A stretch of DNA of 64,000 nt, from positions 164,472 through 228,471 of the forward strand of contig SKCR01018432.1 of NCBI GenBank assembly GCA_019454045.1. Reading direction: 5' to 3'. The stretch is from Zanthoxylum bungeanum. Lineage: Eukaryota; Streptophyta; Magnoliopsida; Sapindales; Rutaceae. Under the pieces are notes generated by a model, which did not search any database, was not told the origin of the DNA, and was given only the letters and a program-made list of their open reading frames with translations. Shown here one piece after another: positions 29,344-43,206 of the stretch. Both the position numbers and the translations under genes were made by a program. Position 1 is the stretch's first letter, and each line of letters opens with the position of its first letter.

Positions 29344-30540
29344 TCAATCAAGGTATACTCGGTTTGACAGGAAAAAATTTTCTTGAAATTTTGAGCACTC
29401 CAAAAAAGATTTCAGACGCTGTCCATTTACTTTAAATATATCACCATCCCTACGATTCTCAATGTCAATAGCCCCATATGGATAAACGTGTTTCACAATA
29501 AATGGGCCACTCCATTTGGATTTTAATTTTCCAGGAAATAAATTAAGACGAGAATTATAAAGCAAAACCTTTTTGACCAACTTCAAATATTTTTCGTGAA
29601 ATTCGACTATCATGAAAGACCTTAGTTTTAGCTTTAAGAATTTTCGTATTCTCATATGAATCATTCCTTAACTCTTCAAGTTCATTTAGTTGCAATTTAC
29701 GTTCATGACCGACATTTTTAAGGTTTGAATTGAATGCTTTAATAGCCCAAAATGCTTTATGCTCAAGTTCTATAGGCAAATGACAAGGTTTTCCATAAAC
29801 TAGATGATATGGGGACATTCCCAAAGATGTTATGAAAGCTGTTCGATATGCCCAGAGTGCATCAGTTAGTCGAAGAGACCAATCTTTGCGATTTGGGTTA
29901 ACCATTTTTTCTAAAATTTGTTTAATTTCCCTATTCGCTAATTCAACTTGTCCGTTTTTCTGGGGGTGATAAGGGGTGGAAACGTTGTGCGTGACTCCAA
30001 AATTTTTCATTAAGGACTCAAAGGGTCTATTACAAAAGTGTTTACCTCCATCACTTATGATGGCCCGAGGGATTCCAAATCGACTCAACATGGTTTCTTT
30101 TAAAAATTTGATCACATTTGTGTGATTATTGTTCCGACAAGGAATTGCCTCGACCCATTTTAAGACATAATCGACTGCAACTAAAATATATAAAAATCAA
30201 AATGATGGTAGAAATAGGCCCATGAAATCTATCCCCAAACAATCAAATATTTTGATGACAAGGATGTGATTTTAAAGGCATCATGTTTCTTTTTGAAATA
30301 GATCCCAAGTTTGACTGTTTTCGCAAGTTTTGCAGAAAGTGTGTGTATCTTTAAAAATGGTGGGCCAATAAAATCCACACTGCAAGATTTTTGCAGCGAT
30401 TTTCTTAGATGAAAATGACCTCCACATGCTTCTGAATGACAAAACTGAATAACACCACTTATCTCACTGTCCGGTATGCATCTTCTGAAATCTGATCAGG
30501 GCATTATTTAAACAGATATGGATCATCCCAATAGAATCTT
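29344..30540 (-). pseudogene. G2 integrase (Ty3/gypsy)
   Basis: The core frame (30115-29555) reads [20 protein letters not shown], ending in the second catalytic Asp of the DDE triad, then [18 protein letters not shown] with the Glu, WAYRTAF and SPYHLVYGK, as in Athila/Tat integrases. Remains of the zinc-binding N-terminus lie between 30540 and 30350 with stops. The C-terminus ([31 protein letters not shown]) shifts frame near 29560 and ends at 29344. Integrase inserts the cDNA into the host genome. Confidence 0.92.
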
Positions 30541-30620
30541 TTGACTTCAGTTACAAATTTCCTCTTATCTTGTTGGCTCCAGTCTGGTTGTATCTTTCAT
30601 ATTGTAAGAAATTGACAATA

Positions 30621-31262
30621 TTAACATACTAAGGCATTATGTTTACAGAAAATAAGAATTTTATCGGGAAAAGAATCATTTATGGGAGTGGTATCAATTA
30701 GTGACTCGTTTGTGAGTCTCGATAAGTGATCTGCAACCACATTCTCTGCCCATTTCTTGTCTTTGATTGTGAGATTGAATTCTCGAAGCAACAAAATCCA
30801 CCGTATTAATCTTAGCTTGGCATCTTGTTTAGACATCAAATATCTAACAACAACATGATCAGAGTAAACAATGCTTGAATAACCGATTAAATATGATTGA
30901 AATTTATCCAATGCAAATATTACAACAAGTAGTTCTTTTTCTGTGGTATTGTAATTCATTTGTGCACTGTTTAAAGTTCTACTTGCGTAATGTATTACAT
31001 GTGGCTTACCTTCATTTCTTTGTCCTAGCACTGCACCAAATGCATAATAACTAGCATCATATATTAGCTCAAAAAGCAAGGACCAATCAGAGGATTACAT
31101 AATAGGAGCATAAGTCAAAAGACTGATAATTGTTTCAAATGATTTTTGACATTCTTTTGTCCACTCAAATGTTGCATCTTTTAATATGAGGTTATATAAG
31201 GGTCTGGATATGGTACTAAAGTTTTTAATGAACCTCCTATAAAATCATGCATGTCCTAAAAT
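30621..31262 (-). pseudogene. G2 reverse transcriptase C-terminus and RNase H
   Basis: Next to the A2 insertion it reads YRRFIKNFSTISRPL and FEWTKECQKSFE (connection domain), a stop, then LIYDASYYAFGAVLGQ (first RNase H Asp), YASRTLNSAQMNYNTTEKELL (Glu) and VYSDH(V) with the third Asp, ending KWAENVVADHLSRL. The order and spacing are those of gypsy RNase H. Confidence 0.92.
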
Positions 31263-31267
31263 AGAAG

Positions 31268-33308
31268 TGTTGGACAATTATGACCCACAACGTCACTATT
31301 TGTACAGATCATGGTGTTGTTGTACAAATTAACTATGTGACATGGAGATTGCTCTCTTATCATTTGTGATTAGATCACCTAGATGTATAAAGGATATGAG
31401 GTCCTTATGATTAGTTCCTGGATTGAGATGATATGAGACAGTATCAGTCCTCGAAGGATTAATCATTAAATATCCCTAGTCAGAGTATTATCGAGATTGG
31501 ACATCGATAATGCGTAAAAGACTAGTATTACACTTGTGCGCGTTGTGAGGGCACAATATCATAGTTCTCATATATTTGGGTATTGGATACTCATGCAAGT
31601 GTAATAGGAGGTTGTGTTTTAGCGATGGTACGGAAAACAGCTTCGCACTGGATAGACCCCTCAGAATTCCATTGGTAGTATGACTATGTGTCTATGGAAG
31701 TCCGAAATTAGGGTAGGTGTATTTGGTCTTAACTTGAGACTTGCACCGTTAATACTTGCGACAATCAATATGCTTTGGTTTTGGTCATCGAGGGCTTTAA
31801 CCGGTTCTGTGTACACCTTTGTTGGGTATATTGAGAATCATAGTGTATTGGGTGTGATGTCAAGACGGAAGTATCACTCCAGTCATAGTGGAGATGATGT
31901 CATGTAGGATACGAAACTAGTACTCTTAAATACTGCAGTCATCGGGATGATATGACTAGGTCATGTTCATCCGATTATAGATACTAGTTACCAGACATCC
32001 GACATGTGCTTCGTACGGGGAAGACATAATTCCAACCCCAGGCCTAGCATATGACATCCGATACTGGATCGCAATACAGAATACTACGTATACTACGTCT
32101 GACATAGATTGTATATTCCAGTAAGAATATTTCTAGAGAATTGGGTAGGCACGGTGCTTTGCTAGAAGCCAACCATGTCTTGTAAATCTGTAAGCATGTG
32201 GTACGAGGTACACACTTAATCGGATAGTCCGATAATCAGATTTACTGCCAACATATCCAGAGGTCTCTTGGGTCGCTTCCCAATGATTCACCGATGACAG
32301 TTGACTTAAACTAGAATTAATCTAGGATTAATTTAGAGAGAGAAAATTAATCTGGGATTAATTGAGGCTTTATTTAATCTGGGATTAAATGTGTTCGGAA
32401 GAGAGAGAACGCGATTAATTTGGAATTAATCGGTGAAATAAATTTAATAGTTAAATTTGATTTTTCTATTTAAATTATTAGTATGGGCTAAAATTAATAT
32501 ATCGAATATATCAATATGAATTGGATTTCATTACGAAATTAAAGTTGGAATTTAATACGAGCGAACAGATTAATTTAGAATTAATTCGTAAATGGCATTC
32601 GTAATATATTTACAAGGCGTCGTCATTTAATTAAATTAGATTTAATTATTTAGCGACGGAAATTCATTTAATTGGATTAAACGAATCCGAGCCGCGGCAA
32701 ACATTCGTAGAATCCATTTGAATATTGAATTCAAATGTGGGGCCCACTTCACATGTGGTAGTTGGGAGGGTAGTTGGCATTTATGCCAAGCCACCAACTT
32801 TCCAACTATCTTGGAATGGTTTTGGTGAAACCATTTACCCAACCACATTGTTTAGGTAAAATGGTAAATTGGTTTTACCAAAAGGCATCTCTCTCTCTCA
32901 TTACACAGCACTTGACTCACAAACAAACCCTAAGAACTCCTCCATTGGCATGAGCTTCCTCCATCTCTTCACTTTGATTTTGTGGCAAAATCAACAAAGC
33001 TAGCACTTGTAGAAGTCTTCTAAGGTGATAGGGAAACCAACTCAAAGCTTGGAATCAACACAAAGGTTGGATCTTGGAGATCTTCATTCACAACTCAAAG
33101 CTTGGATTCATCACAAAGGTTGGATCTTGGAGATCTTCATTCACAACTCAAAGCTTGGAATCAACACAAAGGTTGGATCTTGGAGATCTTCATTCAAAAT
33201 TTTAAAAGCTCAAATCCATTCAATGTAAGTAATTCCGCAACTTATAATGAATTTATGAACACCTTTTCTTGCTTATTAGATCCTTGGCATGTTCTAGGAA
33301 CACTAACA
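31268..33308 (+). mobile_element. 5' LTR of copia A2
   Basis: TGTTGG...CTAACA, 2041 bp. The invariant block is at 32136-32188, the palindrome array at about 32310-32430, and three 53-bp tandem units at 33039-33197. Confidence 0.93.
33039..33197 (+). repeat. Three tandem 53-bp units near the end of the A2 5' LTR
   Basis: Each unit begins 'aactcaaagcttgga' and contains 'aaaggttggatcttggag'. Units start at 33039, 33092 and 33145. The 3' LTR has two (41028-41131). A1 and A3 have at most one diverged equivalent. Confidence 0.88.
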
Positions 33309-36120
33309 ATGGTATCAAGAGCCAATTTTAAGCATGAAAATTTTAGGGTTCATGAGACTAAAATTTGGGGATTTTGTGTTTTGAGCATTATTTCTTCAAA
33401 TTGATGGTTTGAGCATGCTTAGATTATGTTAACTTAGAGTTTTGCATGATTAGATTTGAGATAAATTGATTGGATCAAAATCTACAAAAAAACATAGCTT
33501 GGCCGAATACCCTACTGCAGTGGACTGCACTTTGAATTTTTTTTTTAACAACATTGGATGTTTTTAAATGCATGATTAAATGTTGATTGTTGGTTTGATT
33601 GGATTGGAATCAAAGTCAATAATGTTTATGTTAAATTCAAGAGCATTTTGAGCATGAAATGATGTGTTTTGGCTTCAATTTGTGTTGAGCATAAATTGAT
33701 GGATTAAACATGATTAATTACGTTAATTGGTATTTTGGAAATTTTGAGTTTAATTAATTAATCATGGCTAATACACTTTAATTAAAATAATCGTGATATT
33801 TGGAATATTATAATTATGTTAATAAGCCTTTAAATTATGAATTAGGCTAAAAGTGTGTATTTGGGCTTAATGGGCTTGATTTGACCAAGTTTGGTTTTGG
33901 ACTTTTGGATTGGATCCAATTGGGCCCAAAACCAATTCCATAAAGTCCAAATACATCACTTGGCCCTTTAAAGAATTTAATTGGGCCTAAATTAATTTGT
34001 AGGCAATATGGTGATTCCTATTGGGCTTTGGCATTTTGGGTTTGACCCATTATGGCCAAAGCCCATGCCTTAAGAATTAATTAAAAGCCCATTGGACTTT
34101 AATTAAAATGACATTGGATGTTATTGGGCCTTTGAGACCCATTAAGATTGGATATAGAATCCAAGCCTTTAAGGCTTATAAGTAAGTGTAAATATTTAAT
34201 TTGGAATTAAATTTGGAATTAGTATTGAATAAAAATAAATTGGATATAAAGTTGTAGTTCAATATAATTCAAGAATACTTACTTTGAGTATTTATTCTTA
34301 AACGAGTTTGACTCACGCAAATCAAATCGTTGTTTGAATATTGGATGGTCATTAATTCAAAGATTAATTAATTGGATTAGATTGATTGAATAACATGATT
34401 TGTATGAATACATGAATGTATTGCATGAATAATGTATATTGGATGGATATTAGAAGGGTGAGGGCAATTTTAGAAATTGTAATAAATTTAGAATTTATTA
34501 AATTGGACCTGCGTGTCCAGCCTATTACCTCATTTCTCATTGTATTTCTCTTCTCACCTATTCCCCTCAATGTAAATGAGGTTTATTTAGAAGTGTTATG
34601 CAATTGGGTAGAAGTTAGAATAGTTCTAGTCGGGGAGAGGAAATGAAGTGATTTATTCTAGGAACAATTTGTGACATATCCATCCGCATATCATTATTAA
34701 TTTATTTATCGCGCCTTATTATGATTTTAAAATGCATGCTTAAGGGTGTATGATGAGACCTAATCAAAGATAATAAATTGGTTGCCAATTTACGCGAAAA
34801 ACCCTCAAAACATATTAAGCGTTTTTCCTTCCGTTGAGTGATTCTTACTCAAGATACAAAGTTGGCATTGGTTTGTTGGCCAAAGTCAAGACCTTTGTCA
34901 ATTGCGGATGTGTTTGAATCATGAGAGTTTTGTTCCATATCGGTGTCTTGTCCAAGTCGTGATTTCTTGGCCAAAGTCAAGATCACTTCTTGTCCATCGA
35001 CATTGATTACGAAGCTTTCCATGTCAATGGGTCCCGCTTAACTGGAATCATTAAGCTTGTTGTGCCAAAGCCAAGGCTTAGTTGATTCAGAGGAAAAAGG
35101 TTAGGAAAATATATTGGATATATTGGCATATATATTGTATATATGTTTCGGACTTGGATGTCCACCTACTGGATCTAGGAATTGGATGAGATCCAATTGA
35201 TCTTAGAGATCTACCTAGTTAAGTATCATACAATTTGTTGGCCAAAGTCAAGATTGTGTGTTATTTAACGGGATCCTAGCCCACTAGGAAACAAGGTTTC
35301 CCGAGTACTCAACAGAGGGTTAGAGGCTCGCCGAAAAATAGTGGGAGGCAAGTATTAGATTTGCAATTTCGTTTAGATACTTGCCATACGCGCTCATTTC
35401 AATATTTCGTCAATAAATTAATATATTAGTTGGACTAATATTTAATTGTTGTTTTAATTAAACAATTGGACTGTATTCAAACTACTTCATTTATAGTTGA
35501 TTATATAATTGGATTATAGTAATAAATATATTTGAATTTTACCCTTCATTTATAGTTGATTATATAATTGGATTATAGTAATCAATATATTTGAATTTTA
35601 CTGATCATTTATAGTTGATTATATAATTGGATTATAGCAATCAATATATATTTGATTTTAACCAATAAAATTGTAATTAGTTATATAGTTAGACTATAGT
35701 AATCATTACATTAGATTGTACCCGAAATCGTTGATTGGATAGTTAGACTATTGGAATCAAGATAACTGAAAGATTATTGTTTAAAACATAATCTTGGGTG
35801 AAAATGTGTTTAAACGACTTTAATTTTCAAATTGGGAATAAAATTTCAGGATGGTCCTGGAAACTAATAAGTTACTTTATTTGATAAAATAACATATTAG
35901 GCCTAAGCCGAGAGTTTAGCAAATAGTAGAGCATGATCTTTGGAAGATTCATGTGATGATAACTTTAGTGCTTAATTCATTATACTTGTCAAAATGACTC
36001 CTTAATTTCCTAATCAGAACTAAGGATTAGATCCTTAAAGTATGATGAAGATATTGAAGGATCTTCATAGATCTATTCTTAGATCTTAGAAGTATTAAAT
36101 TGCAATTAATAACTCTTGGA
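33309..36120 (+). other. Copia A2 leader and degraded gag region
   Basis: It matches the A1 leader: TGGGCC/TGGGCT cluster (33860-34135), TTGGCCAAAGTCAAGA repeats (34875-35255) and three tandem units of about 59 bp (35488-35660) containing 'atttatagttgattatataa'. No gag N-terminal domain is recognisable. Confidence 0.7.
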
Positions 36121-37220
36121 GAGTTAATGGCTATTCTCAAGGAGATAAAGCCAAAGTTTGCAACAAGGCAAGTAGCGCAAGGCGCACCTTACTTCGATAT
36201 TCTAGAAACCCAAGGCTTGGCCAAAGGCTTCTGGGATATAGAAAATGGCAAAGGCAAAATCATTACTGTCTTCTAGGAAGACAAATGACATATCCCAAGA
36301 TTTCTGCTTAAACTGTGGCAAATGGGATCACTGAAGCGTGACTGCCGTATGGACAAAGCAGACATGAAGGAATTGAAGACGAGCAAGGCTCTGACTTCAA
36401 ATATGTTTGTCATAAATATGTTCACTACTAGTATTAAAATTGGATTTTAAATACTAAGTGTGATACATAAATATGCATTGATGTGCAGAATCTGCTATGA
36501 GCAGGATACTGGCTTCAATTTGAGATTAATCTGTGAATCAGAAACGGGACGAAAGTCGATGTTTTACCGTAGATACCTAAGTTTAGGAACTACCATTCGG
36601 GTGTGTACTTAAATTAGGAAACTGTTATAATGTAACTAGTTTGACCAGAAACATTGTCTATATATCGAGTATAACTCGTTGCGAGTATACCTTTATATTC
36701 TAGAACACTAAAGTGTTTTATTTTATAAAGATGACATTGAGATAAACACATTAGATGTGAATAACAGTATTTATATTTTGAATATAAATAAATCTCAAAC
36801 ATATAATATGACGAACAAATAGCTCAAACTGATTTGATCAGATAAGACTTATTTATGGTAGTGTTGTCTGGGACACATTAAAATAGACTCGTATATCCAC
36901 ACTTTTGAAGAGTTGATACTAGGACAGATTTGATTCCATTCAAATGATGTCTACGAATCTAGTTTATTAGGTAAAGTACCTAAAATACCTTTTACTTGGT
37001 AAAAGTCTAAGTTCCATCGATCTGTTAGCCCTCGTTCATAGTAACATAAGTGGGCCCATATCTAGCTAGGCTAGAGGTGGATATGAGTATTTCGTGACCT
37101 TTACGGATGTGGCATCACATTATGGTTATGTGTCTCTTATGAAACACAAATCAGAAACTTTTAGAGTTTTGACACGAAGTAGACAAACAGATTGGCTAAA
37201 GTATTAAAACCTTCACAGTA
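36121..37220 (+). pseudogene. Copia A2 gag end and integrase remnants
   Basis: Gag knuckle remains lie near 36305-36360 (LNCGKWDH, then a 1-nt loss at the codon that is TAG in A1 and A3). Integrase traces follow: LALVHS near 37025 and the YFVTF-like block near 37080-37130, where the plus-strand reading is broken by stops and shifts. Confidence 0.65.
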
Positions 37221-38029
37221 AGACCGAGATGGAAAATACTTAAGCAATAAGTTTCTCAAATACTTGAAAGAGTATAGTATTCTTTCAATGGGGACTCCTT
37301 CCGGAACATGTCAGTTTGACGGTGTGTCCGAACGGAGAAACCGAATTTTGTTGGACATAATAAGGTTAATCATGAGTCGCTCTGAGCTACCATTTTCCTT
37401 CAAAAAGTATAAGCATTTAATAGTGAAATACTTATTTTGAATAAGGTTCCATGAAAATCTGTTTGACAGATTTCATATTAGATATGAACAGGAAAAAAAC
37501 TGGGTTTTCTCATTCCTAATGATTTAGGAATGCTGGGCACACGTTTGGATGATACCAAACTATAACCCAAATTGGATAAGTGCCTAAATTGTAGGTTATC
37601 CTAGGGAAACCAAAATATAGTACTTATACATCTCACATGAGAACAATGTAATTGTTGCTCGCCATGCGTTTTTCCTAAGAGGAATACCGATATGCAGTGG
37701 TAAGTGGGAGGATAGTAAAACTCGATGAAAATCGGAGTAATACTGTTCAAGGCACCTAGTCCTTAATGGAACACAAACAGTTCATCAAGGATGAAACTGT
37801 ACCACAATCTTCGAATACACAAGAATCGCTTTAGTCGGAGAGAGTCAGAAAACAACCTGGGAGGTATGGGTTTCTGATCTCACCTCATAAAGATGTCAAT
37901 CTTATTGAGGAAGACGAATTGACTACATATGAGGAAGTGATACAAGGTATCGACTCCCCATTATGGCAAAGTGCCATGAAGTCCGAAATGGATTCCATGT
38001 ATACCAACTATGTTTAGAGACTAGTTGTT

Positions 38030-38580
38030 GTACCACAAGGCATTGTCACTATTGGTACTATATAAGCCTTCAAGGAAGACATACGTGGATGGCAGCATAC
38101 CAACGTACTAAGCTAGGCTTGTAGCGGAAAGGTATCGTTATCAACATTGTGTTGATTACAACGAAATCTTTTACATGTTGCCATGGATAAATCCATTTGG
38201 ATAATGCTTGCTGATGCTGCATGTTTCATTCATGAAATATGGCAGCTGAACGTCAAAATCGCTTTCCTTAAACGGAAACCTCTTTGGAGGATGTTTATAA
38301 CATCCTAACAGTTTTGTCGTACCAAAACTAGCAAACAAGGTTTGCAGGTTATTCGATCCATGTATGGATTGAAGCAAGCATTAGGTTCTTGGAATTATCA
38401 TTTTGATGTAATCATAATGGTTTATTATTTAATTCAAAACGAGAAATGATTCTTGTGTATATAAGGAGGTTAGTGGGAGCGCACTGACAATGATGTCCTA
38501 AATAATGATGATATGTCATTTCTTGGAAATGAGATTCCCATATTACAATCGGTGAAAGCTTGGCTTTCATGAAAATTCTC
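38030..38580 (+). pseudogene. Copia A2 reverse transcriptase remnant
   Basis: Weak blocks corresponding to A1 22740-23250: ATTGGTACTATATAAGCCTT at the start (same stop and frameshift context), then EIWQLNVKIAFLKR, SMYGLKQA and a degraded NDDM. More indels than A1. Confidence 0.75.
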
Positions 38581-38859
38581 CGTAGAATTCTTGGGAGAAA
38601 CAACATTTATTCTAGGAATAAAGATCTACTGGGATACATTTAAAGTTGTTAACACTCTCTTAGAACTCGTACATTGAAAAATGTACGTGACCTGGTGTCT
38701 CATACACTTTGAGCATATGGAGTCACAAACAGGTCAATCCAAGTGATAGTCACTGGATTGATATTAAGAACATCCGTTAGTATCTTAGAGAACTAAGGAT
38801 GATGTCTTAAACTATGGAGAAGGAGAACTTGAAGTGACTGGGATAACTGCTGTAAGTTT

Positions 38860-39287
38860 CCTAACCGATAAAAATAACGGTACTATACAGTTTGAATAAC
38901 GGAACAGTAAGCTGGAAATCTTCCAAGCAAGATACTGTTATCGAATAAACAACAAATGTGGGTTATTGCTGCGGCTGAGGCAGCAATAGAAGCCATTTGG
39001 GTCGATGATAAATCTAATTAGATTAGATATAGTTCTGAAAGCAGCTGAGCTAGGCGTCAGCACAAGCTAAAGAATTAATGGTCTCATCAACGATCCAGAT
39101 ATATATTTCGACTATTCATCTGATTCGTTCGGATCATACATCGTGGCGATGTGATGATCGAATAAATCGCATCAGACGATAATCACTCAAATCCGCTGAC
39201 GAAAGCCTTTCCTCAGCAGTTTGAGCGAACCGTATATAGTTCGGGTGTATGACACTCGAGTGCCTGGCTATAGGCCAAGTGGGAGAT
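38860..39287 (+). pseudogene. Copia A2 RNase H remnant and purine tract
   Basis: It has SWKSSKQDTV, then GAATAAACAACA with the same TAA as A1 and A3. The final tract 'caagtgggagat' abuts the 3' LTR at 39288. Confidence 0.8.
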
Positions 39288-41243
39288 TGTTGGATAATTA
39301 TGACCCATAGCGTCACTATTTGTACAGATCATGGTGTTTTTGTACAAATTAACTATGTGACAAGGAGATTGCACTCTTATCATTTGTGATTAGATCACCT
39401 AGATGTATAATTGATAGGAGGTCCTTATGATTAGTTCCTGGATTGAGATGATATGAGACAATATCAGTCCTCGAAGGATTAATCATTAAATATCCCTAGT
39501 CAGATTATTATCGAGATTGGACATCGATAATGCGTAAAAGACTAGTATTACACTTGTGCGCGTTGTAAGGGCACAATAGCATAGTTCTCATATATTTGGG
39601 TATTGGATACTCATGCAAGTGTAATATGAGGTTGTGTTTTAGCGATGGTACGGAAAACAGCTTCGCTCTGGATAGACCCCTCAGATTTCCATTGGTAGTA
39701 TGACTATGTGTCTATGGAAGTCCGAAATGAGGGTAGGTGTATTTGGTCTTAACCTGAGACTTGCACCGCTAATACATGCGACAATCAATATGCTTTGGTT
39801 TTGGTCGTCGAGGGCTTTAACCGGTTCTGTGTACGCCTCTGCTGGGTATATTGAGAATCGTAGTGTATTGGGTGTGATGTCAAGACAGAAGTATCACTCC
39901 AGTCATAGTGGAGATGATGTCACGTAGGATACGGAACTAGTACTCTTAAGTACTGCAGTCATCGGGATGATATGACTAGGTCATGTTCATCTGATTATAG
40001 AGACTAGTTACCAGACATCTAACATGTGCTTGGTACGGGGCAGACATAATTCCAGCCCTAGGCCTAGCACGTTTCATCCGATACTGGATCGCAATACAGA
40101 ATACTACGTATACTACGTATACTACGCCTGGCATAGATTGTATATTCCAGTAAGAATATTTTTGGAGAATTGGGTAGGCACGGTGCTTTGCTAGAAGCCA
40201 ACCATGTCTTGTAAATCCGTAAGCATGTGGTACGAGGTACGCACTTAATCGGATAGTCCGATAACCGGATTTACTGCCAACATATCCAGAGGTCTCTTGG
40301 GTCGCTTCCCAAAGATTCAACGATGACAGCTGACTTAAACTAGAATTAATCTGGGATTAATGTAGAGAGAGAAAATTAATCTGGGATTAATTGAGGCTTT
40401 ATTTAATCTGGGATTAAATGTGTTCGGAAGAGAGAGAACGCGATTAATTTGGAATTAATCGGTGAAATAAATTTAATAGTTAAATTTGATTTTTCTATTT
40501 AATTATTAGTATGGGCTAAAATTAATATATCAGATATATTAATATGAATTGGATTTCATTACGAAATTAAAGTTGGACTTTAATACGAGCGAACAGATTA
40601 ATTTAGAATTAATTCGTAACGGCATTCGTAATATAATTACGAGGCATCGTCATTTAATTAAATTAGATTTAATTATTTAGCGACGGAAATTTGTTTAATC
40701 GGATTAAACGAATCCGAGCCGCGGCAAACATTCGTAGAATCCATTTGAATTTTGAATTCAAATGTGGGGCCCACTTCACATGTGGTAGTTGGCATTTATG
40801 CCAAGCCACTAACTTTCCAACTACCTTGGAATGGTTTTGGTGAAACCATTTACCCAACCACCTTGTTTAGGTAAAAGGGTAAATTGGTTTTACCAAAAGG
40901 CATCTCTCTCTCTCATTACACAACACTTGACTCACAAACAAAACCTAAGAACTCCTCCATGGGCGTGCGCTTCCTCCATTTTTTCACTTTTGATTTTGTA
41001 GAAGTCTTCTAAGGTGATAGGGAAACCAACTCAAAGCTTGGAATCAACACAAAGGTTGGATCTTGGAGATCTTCATTCACAACTCAAAGCTTGGAATCAA
41101 CACAAAGGTTGGATCTTGGAGATCTTCATTCAACAAGGATAAGCTCAAATCCATTCAATGTAAGTAATTCCGCAACTTATAATGAATTTATGAACACCTT
41201 TTCTTGCTTATTAGATCATTGACATGTTCTAGGAACACTAACA
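39288..41243 (+). mobile_element. 3' LTR of copia A2
   Basis: TGTTGGATAATTATGAC to CACTAACA, 1956 bp, followed by AGAAG. The invariant block is at 40165-40217. Confidence 0.94.
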
Positions 41244-42300
41244 AGAAGGAATGTCCCTGACTGTCTTTGGTGATGATAATTTAGAAATTACCTCTATTTT
41301 TGCCTTGTCAACCTCAATACCTTTAGAAGAAACAACATGTCCTAAAACAATTCCTGAATTAGTCATGAAATGGCATTTTTCCCAATTTAACACAAGTCTT
41401 TTTTTCTTCACATCTTTTCAAAACATTTTCCAGATTATTCAAGCAATTATCAAATGAATTTCCAAAACCGGTTATATCATCCATAAAGACCTCTAAACAG
41501 TGTTCAACCATGTCACTAAATATGCTTAACATGCATCGTTTGAATGTTGCAGGTGCATTACAAAGTCCAAAAGGCAGTTTCCTAAAAGCAAATGTTCCAA
41601 AATGGCATGTGAATATGTTCTTTTCTTGATCTTCTAAAGCAATGTGAATTTGATAATTACCCGAGTAACCATCAAGAAAATAATTGTATGGATGTCCAAC
41701 TACTCTTTCTAAAATTTGATCAAGAAATGGTAAAGGAAAATTATCTTTTCTAGTTGCGTCATTTAGTTTTCTATAATCAATGTACATGCGCCAACTAGAT
41801 GAGATGCGAGTTGGGATTAATTCTCCTTTATCATTTTTTACAACAGTAATTCCAGACTTTTTTGGTACAACTTATGTAGGACTTACCCACTTACTATCAG
41901 AAATATGATAGATAATGTCTGCATCAAGAAGTTTAAGGACCTCTGTTTTTAATATTTCTTTCAAGTGAGGGTTTAATCTTCTTTGGGGTTGATGATATGT
42001 CCTAGCATTATCTTCTAAATGTATTCGGTGTGTGCAGATTAATGGATTAATACCTTTTATGTCCTTTAAAGTCCATCCAATTGCCAGTTTATGTTCTTTC
42101 AACACTTTTAAAAGTTTACCTTGTTGATCTCTTGTGAGAGAAGAAGAAATTACCATAGGGTAAGCTTGATTATCTTCTAAAAATGCATATTTCAGTCCTT
42201 CTGGCAAAGCTTTTAACTCCAAATTGGACGTTTCTTCGGGTTTTCCTTCTTTCATTGCTCCCAGTTCTTCCAAATTTTTAATCTTTCCATCGTCTTCCAA
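41244..42300 (-). pseudogene. G2 reverse transcriptase, N-terminal and catalytic part
   Basis: The translation reads RRLNPHLKEILKTEVLKLLDADIIYHISDSKWVSP, a stop, then MYIDYRKLNDATRKDNFPLPF, FLDGYSGNYQIHIA, FGTFAFRKLPFGLCNAPATF and VFMDDITGFG, whose FMDD is the catalytic YxDD-type motif. Stops and a shift near 41360 precede the A2 insertion; the rest of RT resumes at 31262. The ADIIYHISDS/PFGLCNAPATF wording is typical of Athila/Tat elements. Confidence 0.94.
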
Positions 42301-42441
42301 TACCTATGAAGAATCAAGTAGAAAATCATCAATAATATCCGAATCTTTTTGCGCACTTGACTCAACAAAATTAGCAGTAAAAAATTCCATGGAATCAGAT
42401 GAACTCCCCTGAATATGCTCATCCACAATAGGTTCAATTGA

Positions 42442-43200
42442 TTATACGCTTTCGTTTTCATTATCTTCATCATATAGCTGTTTGCACATGTTAAAAATAT
42501 TTAGCTCTAATGTTATGTTGCCAAAAGAAAGATTCATGATTCCATTCCTGTAGTTAATTAAAGCGTTAGATATTTCTAAAAATGGGCGACCAATTATTAC
42601 AGGGATTGGCTTATAACTATCTGCCACATGTTGTGTTTCTAAAATAATAAAATCCACAGGATATTTGAATTTATCGATTTGCAATAACACATCTTCCACA
42701 ATTCCTTCTGGTACCTTAACTGATCTGTCAGTGAGTAAATGAGTAGTTGAGGTTGGTTTCATCTCACCGATATTAAGTTGTTGGTAAACCGAAAAAGGAA
42801 GTAAATTTACACTAGCTCCAAGATCAAGCAAAGCATGTTCAATGTTTTGATTTCCAATAATACAAGAAATAGTTGGACAACCAGGGTCTTTGTATTATAA
42901 TGCATTATTTGTTGAGAGAATGGAACATACCTATTCAGCTAGAAAAGCTTTCGTTCTTACCTGATGTTTTCTTTTAACGGTGCATAGATCTTTCAGAAAT
43001 TTAGCATAAGATGGTATCTGTTGGATGGCATCTAACAAGGGGATATTGACATTTACCAGTTTGAATATTTCATAAATCTCTGGGGAATGGTTCAATTTCT
43101 TTACTTTTAATGCCTGAGGAAATAGAGGTACATGAGAAAAACTGTTATTATCGACGACGCGTAATGGCTCATCAACCCCTTCCTTACCCTCTGATTTTGA
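42442..43200 (-). pseudogene. G2 aspartic protease
   Basis: It contains the active site DLGASVNLLPFSVYQQL (42831 downward), RSVKVPEGIVEDVLLQIDKF, FIILE and VIIGRPFLE, equivalent to the G1 protease. The upstream part (IPSYAKFLKDL, HQVRTKAFLAE, then a stop) is the gag-protease junction. It is open from 42831 to 42442. The DLGAS motif gives the catalytic Asp. Confidence 0.92.
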
Positions 43201-43206
43201 TTTATT

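Larger units (their letters stand above)
31268..41243 (+). mobile_element. Copia element A2 inserted in G2 pol
   Basis: LTRs are at 31268-33308 and 39288-41243; the duplication AGAAG is at 31263-31267 and 41244-41248. The primer site at 33310 reads 'tggtatcaagagcc', with one extra base. G2 reverse transcriptase reads on across the insertion. Internal coding is degraded. The 5' LTR is longer partly because it has three copies of a 53-bp unit where the 3' LTR has two. Confidence 0.95.
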
